From Pollutiaquabacter aromativorans (GTDB lineage: Bacteria > Bacteroidota > Bacteroidia > AKYH767-A > 2013-40CM-41-45): a stretch of DNA of 64,000 bases. Position 1 is the stretch's first letter. Every line of letters starts with the position of its first letter. Both the position numbers and the translations under genes were made by a program. Under the pieces are notes generated by a model. It was not told the origin of the DNA and ran no database searches. It was given only the letters and a program-made list of their open reading frames with translations. Below, piece by piece: positions 26,519 to 35,905 of this stretch. The DNA is taken from positions 248,001-312,000 of the forward strand of contig CP185379.1 of assembly GCA_049177215.1 (NCBI GenBank), read 5' to 3'.

Positions 26519-27178
26519 TCAGGCAAGTTCCGCGATGACGGTTTCACCGCCGCGCGTTTTCTGATCCAGTTGCACCTTGATCTTCGCGTCGAGCGGTAGG
26601 AAAAGGTCGACGCGGGAACCGAACTTGATGAAGCCCATCTCTTCTCCTTGTTTTACCATCCAACCATCCTGCGGGTAACAAACGATGCGTCGGGCCAAAG
26701 CGCCGGCGATCTGACGAAGCAGTACCTGCGTCTTGGCTCCGTTTTCGATGACGACCGTGGTGCGTTCGTTCTCGGTGGACGACTTCGGATGCCAGGCTAC
26801 CAGGTATAAACCGGGATGGTAGCGGCTGTACACGACCTTGCCGCTCATCGGGTAGCGGTTCACGTGTACGTTGACAGGTGACATGAAGATCGAGACCTGG
26901 ATGCGGCGATCTTTCAGGAATTCGTCTTCCTGGGTTTCTTCAATGACCACTACTTTGCCGTCTGCAGGGGCGATGATTTGTTTCTCGTTCCGGGTGATCT
27001 TGCGTTGCGGGTGACGGAAGAACTGGAGGACCAGGAGGAACAGAACGATCGACACGACGAACAACAACTGGCGCAACAGGTGGATTTCCGAGAGGAAAAA
27101 TCCGGCCAGCAGGTTGAGGGCGAGGAGGACGACGATCGTGAGCGAGATCGTAGCGTAGCCTTCTTTGTGGATCCGCAT
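26519..27178 (-). CDS. psd: phosphatidylserine decarboxylase (Psd-A-like)
   Basis: Makes phosphatidylethanolamine. 219 residues, the length of the short class. Two N-terminal hydrophobic segments (TIVVLLALNLLAGFFL, LLFVVSIVLFLLVL) anchor it. Then come APADGKVV and FMSPVNVHVNR, and the self-cleavage site GS in FIKFGSRVDLFLP, where Ser becomes the pyruvoyl group. ATG at 27178 (MRIHKEGYATI) was chosen over an upstream TTG. It lies downstream of gdhA, separated from it by a terminator, so a promoter of its own must lie in the short gap. Confidence 0.92.
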   Translation of the reverse strand: MRIHKEGYATISLTIVVLLALNLLAGFFLSEIHLLRQLLFVVSIVLFLLVLQFFRHPQRKITRNEKQIIAPADGKVVVIEETQEDEFLKDRRIQVSIFMSPVNVHVNRYPMSGKVVYSRYHPGLYLVAWHPKSSTENERTTVVIENGAKTQVLLRQIAGALARRIVCYPQDGWMVKQGEEMGFIKFGSRVDLFLPLDAKIKVQLDQKTRGGETVIAELA

Positions 27179-27204
27179 AGGCAGAGGCGAGTTATGCAAA
27201 AGAA

Positions 27205-27230
27205 GAAAGGCGTCGGGGGTGACGCCTTTC
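27205..27230 (-). terminator. terminator after gdhA
   Basis: Ten-base-pair stem GAAAGGCGTC / GACGCCTTTC with a 6-base loop, followed on the minus strand by a T-rich stretch. It lies 14 bases after the gdhA stop. Confidence 0.75.
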
Positions 27231-27243
27231 CGGTGAGGTTAGA

Positions 27244-28533
27244 TCAATAATGGCCGCGCGACTGAACCGCCTTGGCGACTTTCTCCAGCGCGAAGATATA
27301 GGCGGCGATGCGCATCGAAACTTTGTACTTTTTACCTACAGCCCAGACGTTCTCGAATGCGCGTGACATGGAACGGTCGGCGCGCTTGTTGATTTCGTCT
27401 TCCGCATAGTAGTAGCCGAACCGGTTCTGCGTCCATTCCATGTAGGAAACGGTCACGCCTCCACCATTGGCCAGAATATCGGGCACGACGATGATGCCCT
27501 TTTCCTGCAGGATCTTATCGGCCCCGGCCGTAGTGGGTCCGTTGGCGCCTTCCACGATCAACTGGGCTTTCACATCCGCTGCATTGGCTTGTCGGATCTG
27601 ATTTTCCAGTGCACAGGGTGCGAGCACATCCACATCCAGCGCGAGCAGTTCTTCGTTGGAGATCAACTTCCCACCCGTGAATCCTTTCAGTACTCCGTTG
27701 TTGGCGTTGCGGTATTTGATCGCGTCGCCGATGGAAATGCCCTTCGAATTGGAGAAGGCTCCGGTATGATCGCTGATGGCGACAATGCGCAGGCCGGCGT
27801 CTTCCATGTACTTGGCGGAAATGCTCCCGACATTGCCGAATCCCTGCACGGCGGCAGTGGCTTTTCGCGGGTCGAGTCGCATCTGGCGCATGGCTTCGAG
27901 CGCCGCGGTGTTTACTCCGCGTCCGGTCGCTTCAACACGACCTTCGGAACCTCCGAGGTGAAGCGGCTTGCCGGTCACGACACCCGGTTGGAAAGAACCT
28001 TGCATACGGGAGAATTCATCAACGATCCAGGCCATCTCGCGCGGTCCTGTCGCGACATCGGGAGCCGGGATGTCTTTGTCGACGCCGAAAACGTCCACCA
28101 TCGCGCGGGTGTAGGCACGTGTCAATCGCTCGAGTTCTCCGAGCGAAAGTTTGGAAGCGTCAACCGTGATACCGCCTTTCGCACCGCCATACGGGATGTC
28201 GGCGATGGCGCATTTCCACGTCATCCAGGCAGCAAGCGCTTTTACTTCGTCCTGATTGACTTCCAGTGCATAGCGAATGCCGCCTTTCGACGGTCCGCGA
28301 CTGGTGTTGTGGATGATGCGGTAACCTTCGAACACCTGCACTTTTCCGTTGTCCATCGCAACCGGAAGGCTGACGACATACTGACGTTGCGGGGTTTTCA
28401 GGATATTGTACGTCTCTTCATCGAGACCGATGATCTTCGCGGCTACATCGAACCGTTGGATCATGGATTCATAAGGATTGGTAGTCTCCTTGGGTTGCGC
28501 TTGTTTCTGCGCTGCTTTTTCTGCCACAGCCAT
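27244..28533 (-). CDS. gdhA: Glu/Leu/Phe/Val dehydrogenase (glutamate dehydrogenase)
   Basis: Interconverts glutamate and 2-oxoglutarate plus ammonia. 429 residues, the standard hexameric length. Substrate-binding region GPSKGGIRY and ALAAWMTWKCAIADIPYGGAKGGI (catalytic Lys in the GGAKGG loop); NAD(P)-binding motif VQGFGNVGSISAKYM. The cofactor choice (NAD or NADP) cannot be read safely. It is monocistronic: a perfect promoter box precedes it and a terminator follows. Confidence 0.95.
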   Translation of the reverse strand: MAVAEKAAQKQAQPKETTNPYESMIQRFDVAAKIIGLDEETYNILKTPQRQYVVSLPVAMDNGKVQVFEGYRIIHNTSRGPSKGGIRYALEVNQDEVKALAAWMTWKCAIADIPYGGAKGGITVDASKLSLGELERLTRAYTRAMVDVFGVDKDIPAPDVATGPREMAWIVDEFSRMQGSFQPGVVTGKPLHLGGSEGRVEATGRGVNTAALEAMRQMRLDPRKATAAVQGFGNVGSISAKYMEDAGLRIVAISDHTGAFSNSKGISIGDAIKYRNANNGVLKGFTGGKLISNEELLALDVDVLAPCALENQIRQANAADVKAQLIVEGANGPTTAGADKILQEKGIIVVPDILANGGGVTVSYMEWTQNRFGYYYAEDEINKRADRSMSRAFENVWAVGKKYKVSMRIAAYIFALEKVAKAVQSRGHY

Positions 28534-28554
28534 GCTGCTTTCCTATTGGGGCGA

Positions 28555-28562
28555 CAAAAGTA
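28555..28562 (-). promoter_or_regulatory. gdhA promoter -7 box
   Basis: TACTTTTG on the minus strand, 21 bases before the ATG. Confidence 0.65.
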
Positions 28563-28675
28563 GGTATTCCGGGGGATTGGGGGAATTTATTCGGGTAAAC
28601 CGCCCCGTTCATTCCGCGAAATTGGCCTAAAACAGGGTGTTTTCGGCGATTATCTTGATAACATAGGTGCTCGAC

Positions 28676-30025
28676 TCAACGGTTTTCCAGGAGGTCGGCA
28701 TTGGGATTTGTTTTTTGTCCCAATTGATCCACCCGCAGGAACACCCGGAAATAGTGCTCCCGGTCCATGCTATCCCAATGGATGATGTTGTATCGGTACT
28801 GATAAGTCTGCACCTGATTGACGAAAACAACGAAGAACAGTACAGCGGGTAACCCGATCCGGACTATCCTGTTTTTACGAAGGGCAGACCAAGCCACGCC
28901 CAACAAGAGTGCAAAGAACGGCAGGTAGTCGACCATGGGACGCGAGCTAAAGCTTCCGCCGTACCACCAGAGCGACCAGGATGATAGCACCCAGATCACC
29001 AACACCAGGAATCCAATGCCGCTGATGGCGCGCCATGGATCATCGCGGAACAAGACGAACGAAACAAGTACGGCCAGTAAACACCAGGGTGTATAAATGA
29101 AGAGTCCTTTCCGGTAGCTCAACAAAAAATCGAACAGGTGTGGGTGCAACAGGTCCAGACGTTGTTCACCATACGTGTAAAGGATCAGACTTCCTGATTG
29201 GGCGTAGTTCAGCAGCACCTGAAACAGCATCCAACCCAAGACGATCGAACCAAAGGAGACCAACCGCCATGGTCGGCTTTTCAGCGAACTCATGATGTTG
29301 AGCCAGCCGTTTCGGCCCGCGATGAAGGGAAGGGAAAAGAGCACCATCCCATTTACCGGACGAATGACGATCAACAGTCCGAGTAAGAAGGCAAGTTGAA
29401 ACATGCGGGACCTGTCGGGACTCCTGGCATACTGTTGGCCGATGTAGATCCAGGCTGCTATGGCTGCAAAGGAATAGACATGCGACATCGAAGGTTCGTT
29501 CAGGGCGTAGTAAAACAAGTGTGTCCCGAACGCGAGGCTCAAGAGGATCAATCCGGAAGGAAGATCCGGCACTCCGGAAAGGGTGAAAATCCGTCTCAAC
29601 AGCCCGAGCCCCAGCAAAGCGTAAAAGATGCCGGCAATACTGATGGCGGCCTGATAGGGAAAAGACCAGCCGTCGATCGCTGCGCCGCTGGCGTGCGCGA
29701 AGAGGTCGCCGGCAAGAAAGAACGGCGCCATCATGACGGCTGTACCCACGCTGAATTTGTTCAGCCGAACATCACCGACCTTTTCACGATAGTCGAAATA
29801 TCCGGCCGCGGTATAATACTTCGCTTCGATCGCCGGATAAAAATTGAATTGCAGATCATGGTAGATCCAAAGCGCGGGCAGGTAGGCATAGTAGCCTTTC
29901 CCGTCGTAGGCGATAATGTCTTTCCACCGATCCTTGCCGAATTTTACATTGATGACAAACAAGAGGTAAACCAGTGCGATGAAAGCCAGGCATGCGTCCG
30001 GAAATCGTCGCATGAGTTGGCCCAT
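28676..30025 (-). CDS. multi-pass membrane protein, possible GT-C glycosyltransferase
   Basis: 449 residues, about ten hydrophobic segments. A loop after the first segment contains IIAYDGKGYYAYLPALWIYHD, with an acidic residue in the place used by lipid-sugar-dependent (GT-C) glycosyltransferases. The family call is tentative. It is the last gene of the operon lutC-like, DUF2007, cdsA, this gene; its start overlaps the cdsA stop by one base (TGATG), so translation is coupled. It may act on envelope lipids or glycans, in line with cdsA. Confidence 0.75.
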   Translation of the reverse strand: MGQLMRRFPDACLAFIALVYLLFVINVKFGKDRWKDIIAYDGKGYYAYLPALWIYHDLQFNFYPAIEAKYYTAAGYFDYREKVGDVRLNKFSVGTAVMMAPFFLAGDLFAHASGAAIDGWSFPYQAAISIAGIFYALLGLGLLRRIFTLSGVPDLPSGLILLSLAFGTHLFYYALNEPSMSHVYSFAAIAAWIYIGQQYARSPDRSRMFQLAFLLGLLIVIRPVNGMVLFSLPFIAGRNGWLNIMSSLKSRPWRLVSFGSIVLGWMLFQVLLNYAQSGSLILYTYGEQRLDLLHPHLFDFLLSYRKGLFIYTPWCLLAVLVSFVLFRDDPWRAISGIGFLVLVIWVLSSWSLWWYGGSFSSRPMVDYLPFFALLLGVAWSALRKNRIVRIGLPAVLFFVVFVNQVQTYQYRYNIIHWDSMDREHYFRVFLRVDQLGQKTNPNADLLENR

Positions 30026-30837
30026 CAGCGTAGCAGGAGGTAAGTAAACACGAACGGGACGGAAATGAAAAGCCCGTCGAAGCGATCCAGAAATCCTCCA
30101 TGACCGGGCAGCAAACTGCCCGAGTCCTTAATTTGGATGCTACGCTTGAAAAGCGATTCCACCAGATCGCCCAGTGTTCCGGTAACAACGATGAGGCCGG
30201 CGATGACCATCCAATCGGTGCGATTGAAATTGGTAAAATAGCCGCTGACGATCCAGGCAACCGCGTAGGCGAGCACCAAACCGCCGATCCAGCCTTCCCA
30301 TGTTTTCTTGGGCGATACGCGTTCGAAGAGTTTGTGCTTGCCGAGAAACCGGCCGGCAAAGTAGCCGCCGGTGTCGCTGGCCCACAGGATGAAAAGGAAG
30401 CCCAGGATGTTCTCCCAATGGTACTGCGTAGGATCAACTCCCTGGAAACCGAAGAGGTAAAAGAGAAATAGCGGAGCGACCAGGTAGATCTGTCCAAGCA
30501 GGGTGTAAGCGATGTTGGTGAAGGGCTTCTCGGCGCCGGTGTATAATTCCCGAATGAAGACAATGAAGGGCGTAATGATCAGCAGGGGCAGGAGATTCAG
30601 CGCGATGCCGAATGTGTTCAGCAGCGGCGGGATGAAGACGATCCCCGCGATCAACAATCCGAAGGATGTCTGTGGACGGATCCCGTCGCCTTCCGCGAGC
30701 CGGTAGAATTCCACCAGTGACAGGACCGTGATCAACAACAGGATGAGCAGGAAGGAGGCCTCGCTGTAAACAATTGCGCCGATCAGGAGGGATGCCCCGA
30801 CGATAGCGGTGAGGACGCGTTGGGTGAGGTTGTTCAC
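30025..30837 (-). CDS. cdsA: phosphatidate cytidylyltransferase
   Basis: Makes CDP-diacylglycerol, the precursor of all phospholipids, in the inner membrane. 270 residues with about eight hydrophobic segments and the C-terminal signature LFKRSIQIKDSGSLLPGHGGFLDRFD, which carries the metal-binding Asp. The start is GTG at 30837, overlapping the DUF2007 stop by 4 bases (GTGA). It also overlaps the next gene by 1 base, so three genes are tightly coupled. Confidence 0.94.
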   Translation of the reverse strand: MNNLTQRVLTAIVGASLLIGAIVYSEASFLLILLLITVLSLVEFYRLAEGDGIRPQTSFGLLIAGIVFIPPLLNTFGIALNLLPLLIITPFIVFIRELYTGAEKPFTNIAYTLLGQIYLVAPLFLFYLFGFQGVDPTQYHWENILGFLFILWASDTGGYFAGRFLGKHKLFERVSPKKTWEGWIGGLVLAYAVAWIVSGYFTNFNRTDWMVIAGLIVVTGTLGDLVESLFKRSIQIKDSGSLLPGHGGFLDRFDGLFISVPFVFTYLLLR

Positions 30838-31037
30838 AGTTCGTGCTGCTTCAGGATGATCCGGGCGAGCGGAAGGTCTTCCGGCCGGACGTACAATTCA
30901 ATATCACCGACAAGATAGCTGGAATCCCGTTTGTCGATGATGACGGAAGGAATGCTGTTTTCTTCCAGGATCTCACGAGCGATCTCGGCCTGGTGAATTT
31001 GTCCCGTGAAATAAACACGCTCCCACTGCGGCTCCAT
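30834..31037 (-). CDS. DUF2007 putative signal-transducing protein
   Basis: 67 residues with an alpha/beta layout: VYFTGQIHQAEIAREILEENSIPSVIIDKRDSSYLVGDIELYVRPEDLPLARIIL, typical of DUF2007 (PII-like fold). Known members are small and have no proven activity. It lies between the LUD-domain gene (stop and start adjacent) and cdsA (4-base overlap). Confidence 0.88.
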   Translation of the reverse strand: MEPQWERVYFTGQIHQAEIAREILEENSIPSVIIDKRDSSYLVGDIELYVRPEDLPLARIILKQHEL

Positions 31038-31688
31038 TCAGGCTTCGTTGGTGTCGATCAGGAACACATAGATGTCCCGCGGTCCGTGTGCCGGACTAAC
31101 CAAGGTCTTTTCGATATCGGCGGTGCGACTCGGACCGGCAAGTGACGCGACAAAGGAAGGGAACTGTTCACCGTATTTCGCTTTCACCCGGGCCAGGGCC
31201 TCGCTGAGGTCGCGCACCAAGTCATGCGTGCGTGCTACGATGATGTGAATGGTCGGTGCAACGAACAGTCTGCGTCCGGAGCCCTGGCGGGAGGAGACGA
31301 GGATGCTGCCCAGCCGGGCGACGAGGGCTTCACATCCGGTAATTCCGACCATCTCTTCCGGGTATTCATTTGTCTCCCGGACGTATGGGAAATCCACCCG
31401 GTCAAAGAGTTCCGTCAGCCAGGGTTCAGTGCAATGGATCTGCTTCCAACCGGAGTCGCTGGCAAGCGTAACCAGTTGCTCGGCGAAGTCGAGTTCGTTC
31501 TCGCAATAGACGAATCGTCCGCCGATCTTCTGAAAAGCTTCGGCGAATTGTTCTTCCAGGCTGTCCGCTTGACCTTCTGAATAGACATTCTTTTCCCAGT
31601 CAATGACCGGAAACTGCGGATTGGTCTTGTGGATCAGCGCCTGGCGGATCCGTTTGAGGACTTTTTCCCGGGTCGTACTCTCTTGCAT
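31038..31688 (-). CDS. LUD-domain protein (LutC/YkgG-like)
   Basis: 216 residues of the LUD family, whose member LutC takes part in L-lactate oxidation together with LutA and LutB. Seen: the N-terminal helix REKVLKRIRQAL, then ITGCEALVARLGSILVSSRQGSGRR and GPSRTADIEKTLV, the latter typical of LutC. lutA/lutB are not adjacent. It is the first gene of the operon leading to DUF2007, cdsA and the membrane protein. A terminator (31743-31773) separates it from ftsH upstream. Confidence 0.87.
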   Translation of the reverse strand: MQESTTREKVLKRIRQALIHKTNPQFPVIDWEKNVYSEGQADSLEEQFAEAFQKIGGRFVYCENELDFAEQLVTLASDSGWKQIHCTEPWLTELFDRVDFPYVRETNEYPEEMVGITGCEALVARLGSILVSSRQGSGRRLFVAPTIHIIVARTHDLVRDLSEALARVKAKYGEQFPSFVASLAGPSRTADIEKTLVSPAHGPRDIYVFLIDTNEA

Positions 31689-31742
31689 ACGCTATGCGCG
31701 TTCGAACTCAACGAAGATACGAATTGGGTAATTGGCGGAGGT

Positions 31743-31773
31743 AAAAAAAGAGCGGCGCCCACTGGCGCCGCTC
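31743..31773 (-). terminator. strong intrinsic terminator after ftsH
   Basis: Perfect ten-base-pair stem GAGCGGCGCC / GGCGCCGCTC, loop AGTG, followed by seven T on the minus strand. It ends the rsfS-ftsH unit. Confidence 0.92.
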
Positions 31774-31787
31774 CCTATCAGTCTGGT

Positions 31788-33870
31788 TCAGGCTTGCCCT
31801 CCGGTGAGGGCGGGTCCGGGCTCCGGAGGAACGGTTGGAGCGGGATCCTGGACTGCCGGAGGCGTGGCCGTGGAATTGCCGTTCGAGGATGGAGCTTTCA
31901 GGCTCGGTACCTCCCGGTCTTCCCACTGGCGCTTGCCGAAGATCTGTTCAAGGTCTTCCTTGAAAATGACTTCGCGTTCCAGGAGTCGCTGCGCGAGTTG
32001 GTCGAGCTTCTCCTTGTTCTTCATGAGCAGGTTGCGCGTTCTTTCGTATGCTTCATCGATCATCTTCTTTACTTCCTGATCGATGGTCTGAGCGGTGAGC
32101 TCACTGTACGGTTTGCCGAAGTTGTATTCCTGTTGGCCGGTCGAATCGTAGAAGCTGATGTTGCCGATCTTTTCGTTCAAGCCGTAAATGGTCACCATGG
32201 CGTAAGCCTGTTTGGTGATCTTCTCCAGATCGCTGAGCGCTCCGGTCGATACTTTCCCGAAGATGATGTCTTCCGCGGCACGGCCACCGAGGGCGGCGCA
32301 GATTTCGTCCATGATCTGCTCCTTCGTGGTGATCTGCCGTTCTTCCGGCAGGTACCAGGCGGCACCGAGTGAATTTCCGCGCGGGACAATGGTCACCTTG
32401 ACGAGCGGATGGGCATGTTCGAGCAACCAGCTTACCGAAGCGTGGCCCGCCTCGTGATAAGCGATCACCTTCTTCTCTTGCGACGAGATGATCTTGTTCT
32501 TCTTCTCCAGGCCGCCAATGATACGGTCAATGGCGTCGAGGAAATCCTGTCGTTCGATGACTTGTTTGTTCTTCCGAGCCGCGATGAGCGCGGCTTCGTT
32601 ACAGACGTTGGCAATGTCCGCGCCGGAGAAGCCCGGTGTCTGACGGGCGAGAAATTCCACATCAACCGTTTCGTTGGTCTTCAGCGGTTTCAGGTGAACG
32701 TTAAAGATGGCATGGCGTCCGTTCAGGTCGGGCAACTCAACGTAGATCTGCCGGTCGAATCGTCCGGGACGAAGCAGCGCTCGGTCGAGGATGTCGGCGC
32801 GGTTGGTCGCCGCGAGCACGATAACACCGGAGTTGCTGCCGAAGCCGTCCATCTCGGTAAGCAACTGGTTGAGCGTGCTTTCGCGTTCGTCGTTGGCGCT
32901 GAAGGAAGGTGATTTGCCGCGCGCGCGGCCGATCGCGTCGATCTCGTCAATGAAGATGATGCAAGGCGCTTTCTCCTTGGCCTGGCGGAACAGGTCGCGA
33001 ACGCGTGATGCGCCGACGCCGACGAACATCTCGACGAAATCGGAGCCCGACAGGCTGAAAAACGGCACCTGCGCTTCACCGGCCACGGCTTTGGCGAGCA
33101 AAGTCTTTCCCGGTTCCGGGAGGACCGACCAGCAATGCACCGCGCGGGATCTTGCCGCCGAGTTGGGTGTACTTTTTCGGGTTCTTGAGGAAGTCGACGA
33201 TTTCCATCACTTCGACCTTTGCCTCTTCGAGTCCGGCAACGTCGTTGAAGGTCACCTTCACTTGCAACTCCTTGTCGAACAGTTGCGCTTTCGATTTGCC
33301 GATGTTGAAGATCTGGCTGCCGCCGCCGGCAGTATTCATGCGTCGCATGACCAGCACCCAGATCAGCACGAAGAAGGCGATCGTCGGGATCCAGGTGAAG
33401 AACATATCCCAGAGGGTGCGGTTGTCTTGCTCGTATTCGAGTGAAACGCGCTCCTCTGCGGGGAAATCTTTCTGGGCTTCTTCGATCTTCTTGGCGAATA
33501 ATTCAGCCGGACCGGTGTTCAGAATGAAGTGCGGCCCCGGATTGTCGATGTTGCCCCAGGTCTTGGTGCGGACTTCCTTGTACTTGTCCTCTTTCAGCCG
33601 TTCCGGCTTGATGTAAATGTGGGCGACATCGTTGGTCACGACGATCCGATCGACATCCTTCGTCATGAGCATGTTTCGCTCGAATTTATCGAAGGTGGTC
33701 TTGCGTTCGGTTCCGCCCCATTGGAACAACTGGGTCAGGATCAGGATGACGATGATGATCCCATAGATCCAATAGAAATTGAAATTGAAACGTGGCGGAC
33801 CCGGCAGTTTCTTGCCGCCGCCCTTATTGCCGCTCTCACGCTGCTCCGGGTTTTTCTTCTCCTCACTCAT
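31788..33870 (-). CDS. ftsH: ATP-dependent zinc metalloprotease FtsH, single-base frameshift
   Basis: Membrane AAA+ protease that removes damaged membrane proteins. N-terminal part: basic/Pro-rich start, first transmembrane helix (FYWIYGIIIVILILTQLF, about 33-50), periplasmic domain, second helix (TIAFFVLIWVLVM), then the AAA domain. The frame breaks inside Walker A: GPPGTGK is followed by an extra G at about 33105, and the other frame gives GKTLLAKAVAGEA. The rest has IIFIDEIDAIGR, the SRH region and the zinc site HEAGH. Without the extra base: 693 residues. A Pro-rich tail ends the protein. Confidence 0.93.
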
Positions 33871-33954
33871 GGTAGACGTACTGAAACCGTACAACCGTTC
33901 CGCGTGTCAAACACACGGATTCGCAGACGGTCGACAGCTTAACAATGTTTTGGT

Positions 33955-34371
33955 TTAATAGTTACTTGCGATGCGTTGGATATCGGCATCTGCCCACAGG
34001 CGTTCCAGCCCGTAGAATTCACGTTTATCCTGCAGGAAGACGTGGGCGACGACGGTAAAATAATCCAGCAGGATCCATTCCGCATTTGTTTGTCCTTCGG
34101 AATGAAGCGGCTCTTCCCCCAATTTCTTGTAAACAAATTCTTCGATGGAGCGGGCGATGGATTCAATGTGTGTCCGGGAGTCGGCGTGGCAGATGACGAA
34201 AAAGTCGGCAACGGAATTTTTCAGGTTGCGTAAGTCGATCCAGACAATATCCTTCGCCTTCTTCTCCTGCATCCCCTCGATGATCGCGTCGCGCAGCTGT
34301 TCGTGTTCGGCCAGTTTACGGACGGATTTTTTAGCAACTTTACGCGCAGGGGCCTTTTTTGTTTTGGGCAT
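33955..34371 (-). CDS. rsfS: ribosomal silencing factor RsfS
   Basis: Binds ribosomal protein uL14 and blocks subunit joining under starvation. 138 residues. A basic N-terminal extension (PKTKKAPARKVAKKSVRK) precedes the domain: LRDAIIEGMQEKKAKDIVWIDLRNLKN, VADFFVICHADSRTHIESIA, and the typical end AEWILLDYFTVVAHVFLQDKREFYGLERLW. It lies 84 bases upstream of ftsH on the same strand, a common order in Bacteroidota. Promoter box 42 bases upstream. Confidence 0.95.
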   Translation of the reverse strand: MPKTKKAPARKVAKKSVRKLAEHEQLRDAIIEGMQEKKAKDIVWIDLRNLKNSVADFFVICHADSRTHIESIARSIEEFVYKKLGEEPLHSEGQTNAEWILLDYFTVVAHVFLQDKREFYGLERLWADADIQRIASNY

Positions 34372-34413
34372 TCAGGTGGGTGAAAGGCTGGTTTTTAATT
34401 AATTATAGAGACG

Positions 34414-34421
34414 CAAAGGTA
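34414..34421 (-). promoter_or_regulatory. rsfS promoter -7 box
   Basis: TACCTTTG on the minus strand in the divergent gap between rsfS and birA. Confidence 0.6.
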
Positions 34422-34477
34422 AGCAATTTATTGTACCCGTTAAATTACAACGGGATCAGCTTCTGCCGGTTCCTGAT

Positions 34478-35248
34478 ATGACACGCGAGTTAACAACCTT
34501 ATTCACAGGCCGAAGGCGGTTTGATCTGGACTCCGTCGCGTCGACCAATGCCTACCTGGGCGATCTGCTCCGGCGCGAATCCCTGCCGGAGGGTGCACTT
34601 GTTTGCACGACCGTACAACCCGAAGGACGTGGTCAGCAGGGCACCCGATGGCTCAGCGCTCCCGGAAAGAACCTGTTGGCCAGCTTTTACTTCCGTCCGG
34701 ACTTTCTGCCCTTGTCGGAAGTCTTCCGGCTTAACGAAATTTTCAGTTTGGCTGTTTCAGACACCGTAGCTTCATTTATCACGGACGAGGTGCAGATTAA
34801 GTGGCCCAACGATATCTACGTGAATGGCGAGAAGGTCGCCGGCCTGCTGATCGAGAACACGATCCAGGGGAGCAGGATCGGTGCCAGTATTCTGGGAGTC
34901 GGATTGAACGTGAACGAAACGATGTTCCCTGCCGAGTTGCCGAATCCGGTTTCACTCGCGGTCCTGACGCGCCACCAGCACGAGATCGAAAGCGTTGTGA
35001 TCGAATTGTGTAACCACCTGGAGCACCGCTACCTTCAGTTGAAGCAAGGGAAAACGGAAAGCTTGCGGCAGGAATTCATTGCGAGACAATACCGGCGGGG
35101 AGTATGGGCGTTGTTCAGCGATTCAAACGGCACTTTCCGGGCGCGCTTCAAGGACATTACCCCGGAAGGCCGACTTTGCCTCGAACACGAGGATGGATCG
35201 GTGGTGAAGTACGACCTGAAATCCATCCGGTACGTACTCGATTGCTGA
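34478..35248 (+). CDS. birA: biotin--[acetyl-CoA-carboxylase] ligase
   Basis: Attaches biotin to carboxylase carrier domains. 256 residues: starts directly with the catalytic domain, without the N-terminal DNA-binding domain of E. coli BirA, so it should not repress transcription. Motifs: VASTNAYLGDLL, GRGQQGTRW (biotinyl-AMP loop), KWPNDIYVNGEKVAGLLIE, and a small C-terminal SH3-like domain (ITPEGRLCLEHEDGSVVKYD). It is divergent from rsfS and converges with the SRPBCC gene 9 bases away. Confidence 0.94.
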   Translation: MTRELTTLFTGRRRFDLDSVASTNAYLGDLLRRESLPEGALVCTTVQPEGRGQQGTRWLSAPGKNLLASFYFRPDFLPLSEVFRLNEIFSLAVSDTVASFITDEVQIKWPNDIYVNGEKVAGLLIENTIQGSRIGASILGVGLNVNETMFPAELPNPVSLAVLTRHQHEIESVVIELCNHLEHRYLQLKQGKTESLRQEFIARQYRRGVWALFSDSNGTFRARFKDITPEGRLCLEHEDGSVVKYDLKSIRYVLDC

Positions 35249-35257
35249 GCTTGCCGC

Positions 35258-35650
35258 TCAGATCTCCTTCATTTTATGTGCCAGCAGGTTCAGGAAGTTG
35301 GTGAGCGGACGCTCTGCCATCATCTTGAGCATCGGGTTCAGGTCGGCATCAAACAACAATTGTACGTCAGAACCTGTGCCGTTCGGCGCAATGGTGCACG
35401 TCAGGTTGAAATCAAAGGGCGCTTTGCCGTCGCGTACGACTTTGATGCTGCTGTGGGGCGTCTTTTCCTGTATCCGCATGCCCAGTGTTGCCATTCCGGC
35501 AATGGTAAAACTGCAACTATCGGAAGTGGATTGCCAGTTGGTAACCTGATCCGGCATCAGTCGCTGAAAGTTGTTGAAGTCGGATAGAAAACCGAAGATC
35601 GTTTCCGGGTTCTTGGGGCAGGTGACGGTGTCGGAGGATAAGCGGGTCAT
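35258..35650 (-). CDS. SRPBCC-family (START-like) protein
   Basis: 130 residues with a helix-grip layout: an N-terminal strand, the helix NPETIFGFLSDFNNFQRLMPDQV, then strands (SCSFTIAGMATLGMRIQEKTP, SDVQLLFDADLN) and a long C-terminal helix (LTNFLNLLAHKMKEI). Such proteins bind hydrophobic ligands; the ligand is unknown. The first codons of this gene are repeated imperfectly about 100 bases upstream (see the repeat at 35630-35905). Confidence 0.82.
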   Translation of the reverse strand: MTRLSSDTVTCPKNPETIFGFLSDFNNFQRLMPDQVTNWQSTSDSCSFTIAGMATLGMRIQEKTPHSSIKVVRDGKAPFDFNLTCTIAPNGTGSDVQLLFDADLNPMLKMMAERPLTNFLNLLAHKMKEI

Positions 35651-35905
35651 GAGGGTTATTTGTTCCGGGTTTCGGGTTTCGAGTTGTTTTTTGGATGATC
35701 GTTAATGTGACAACGACAGTATCAGAGCGTGTTAGGCGGTGTCGGAGGATTTGCGGGTCGTGTGGGTTATTTGTTCCGGGTTCAGGGTTTCGAGTTGTTT
35801 TAAAGTGTAATGGTAAGAGCGAACGCACTAGCATCAGGTAGCGCTGCAGATTTCAATTTCAATCCCGGAACCCGGAACTCGAAACTCGAAACCAACAACT
35901 CTCAT
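35630..35905. repeat. heptamer arrays and duplicated gene start
   Basis: A segment of about 65 bases covering the start of the SRPBCC gene plus its gggtttc array (35630-35692) is repeated imperfectly at about 35733-35800. An opposed array of cggaacc / cgaaact units (35862-35895) can pair with the first. The second copy of the gene start has lost its ATG. The array ends next to the stop codon of pyrE. Confidence 0.7.

Noticed and set aside
27589..28563. 324-codon plus-strand frame over gdhA
   Set aside because: Shadow of the well-conserved glutamate dehydrogenase.
33095..33115. programmed ribosomal frameshift in ftsH
   Set aside because: No classical slippery heptamer or downstream stimulator was seen, and three other genes show the same kind of single-base break; sequencing error is simpler.
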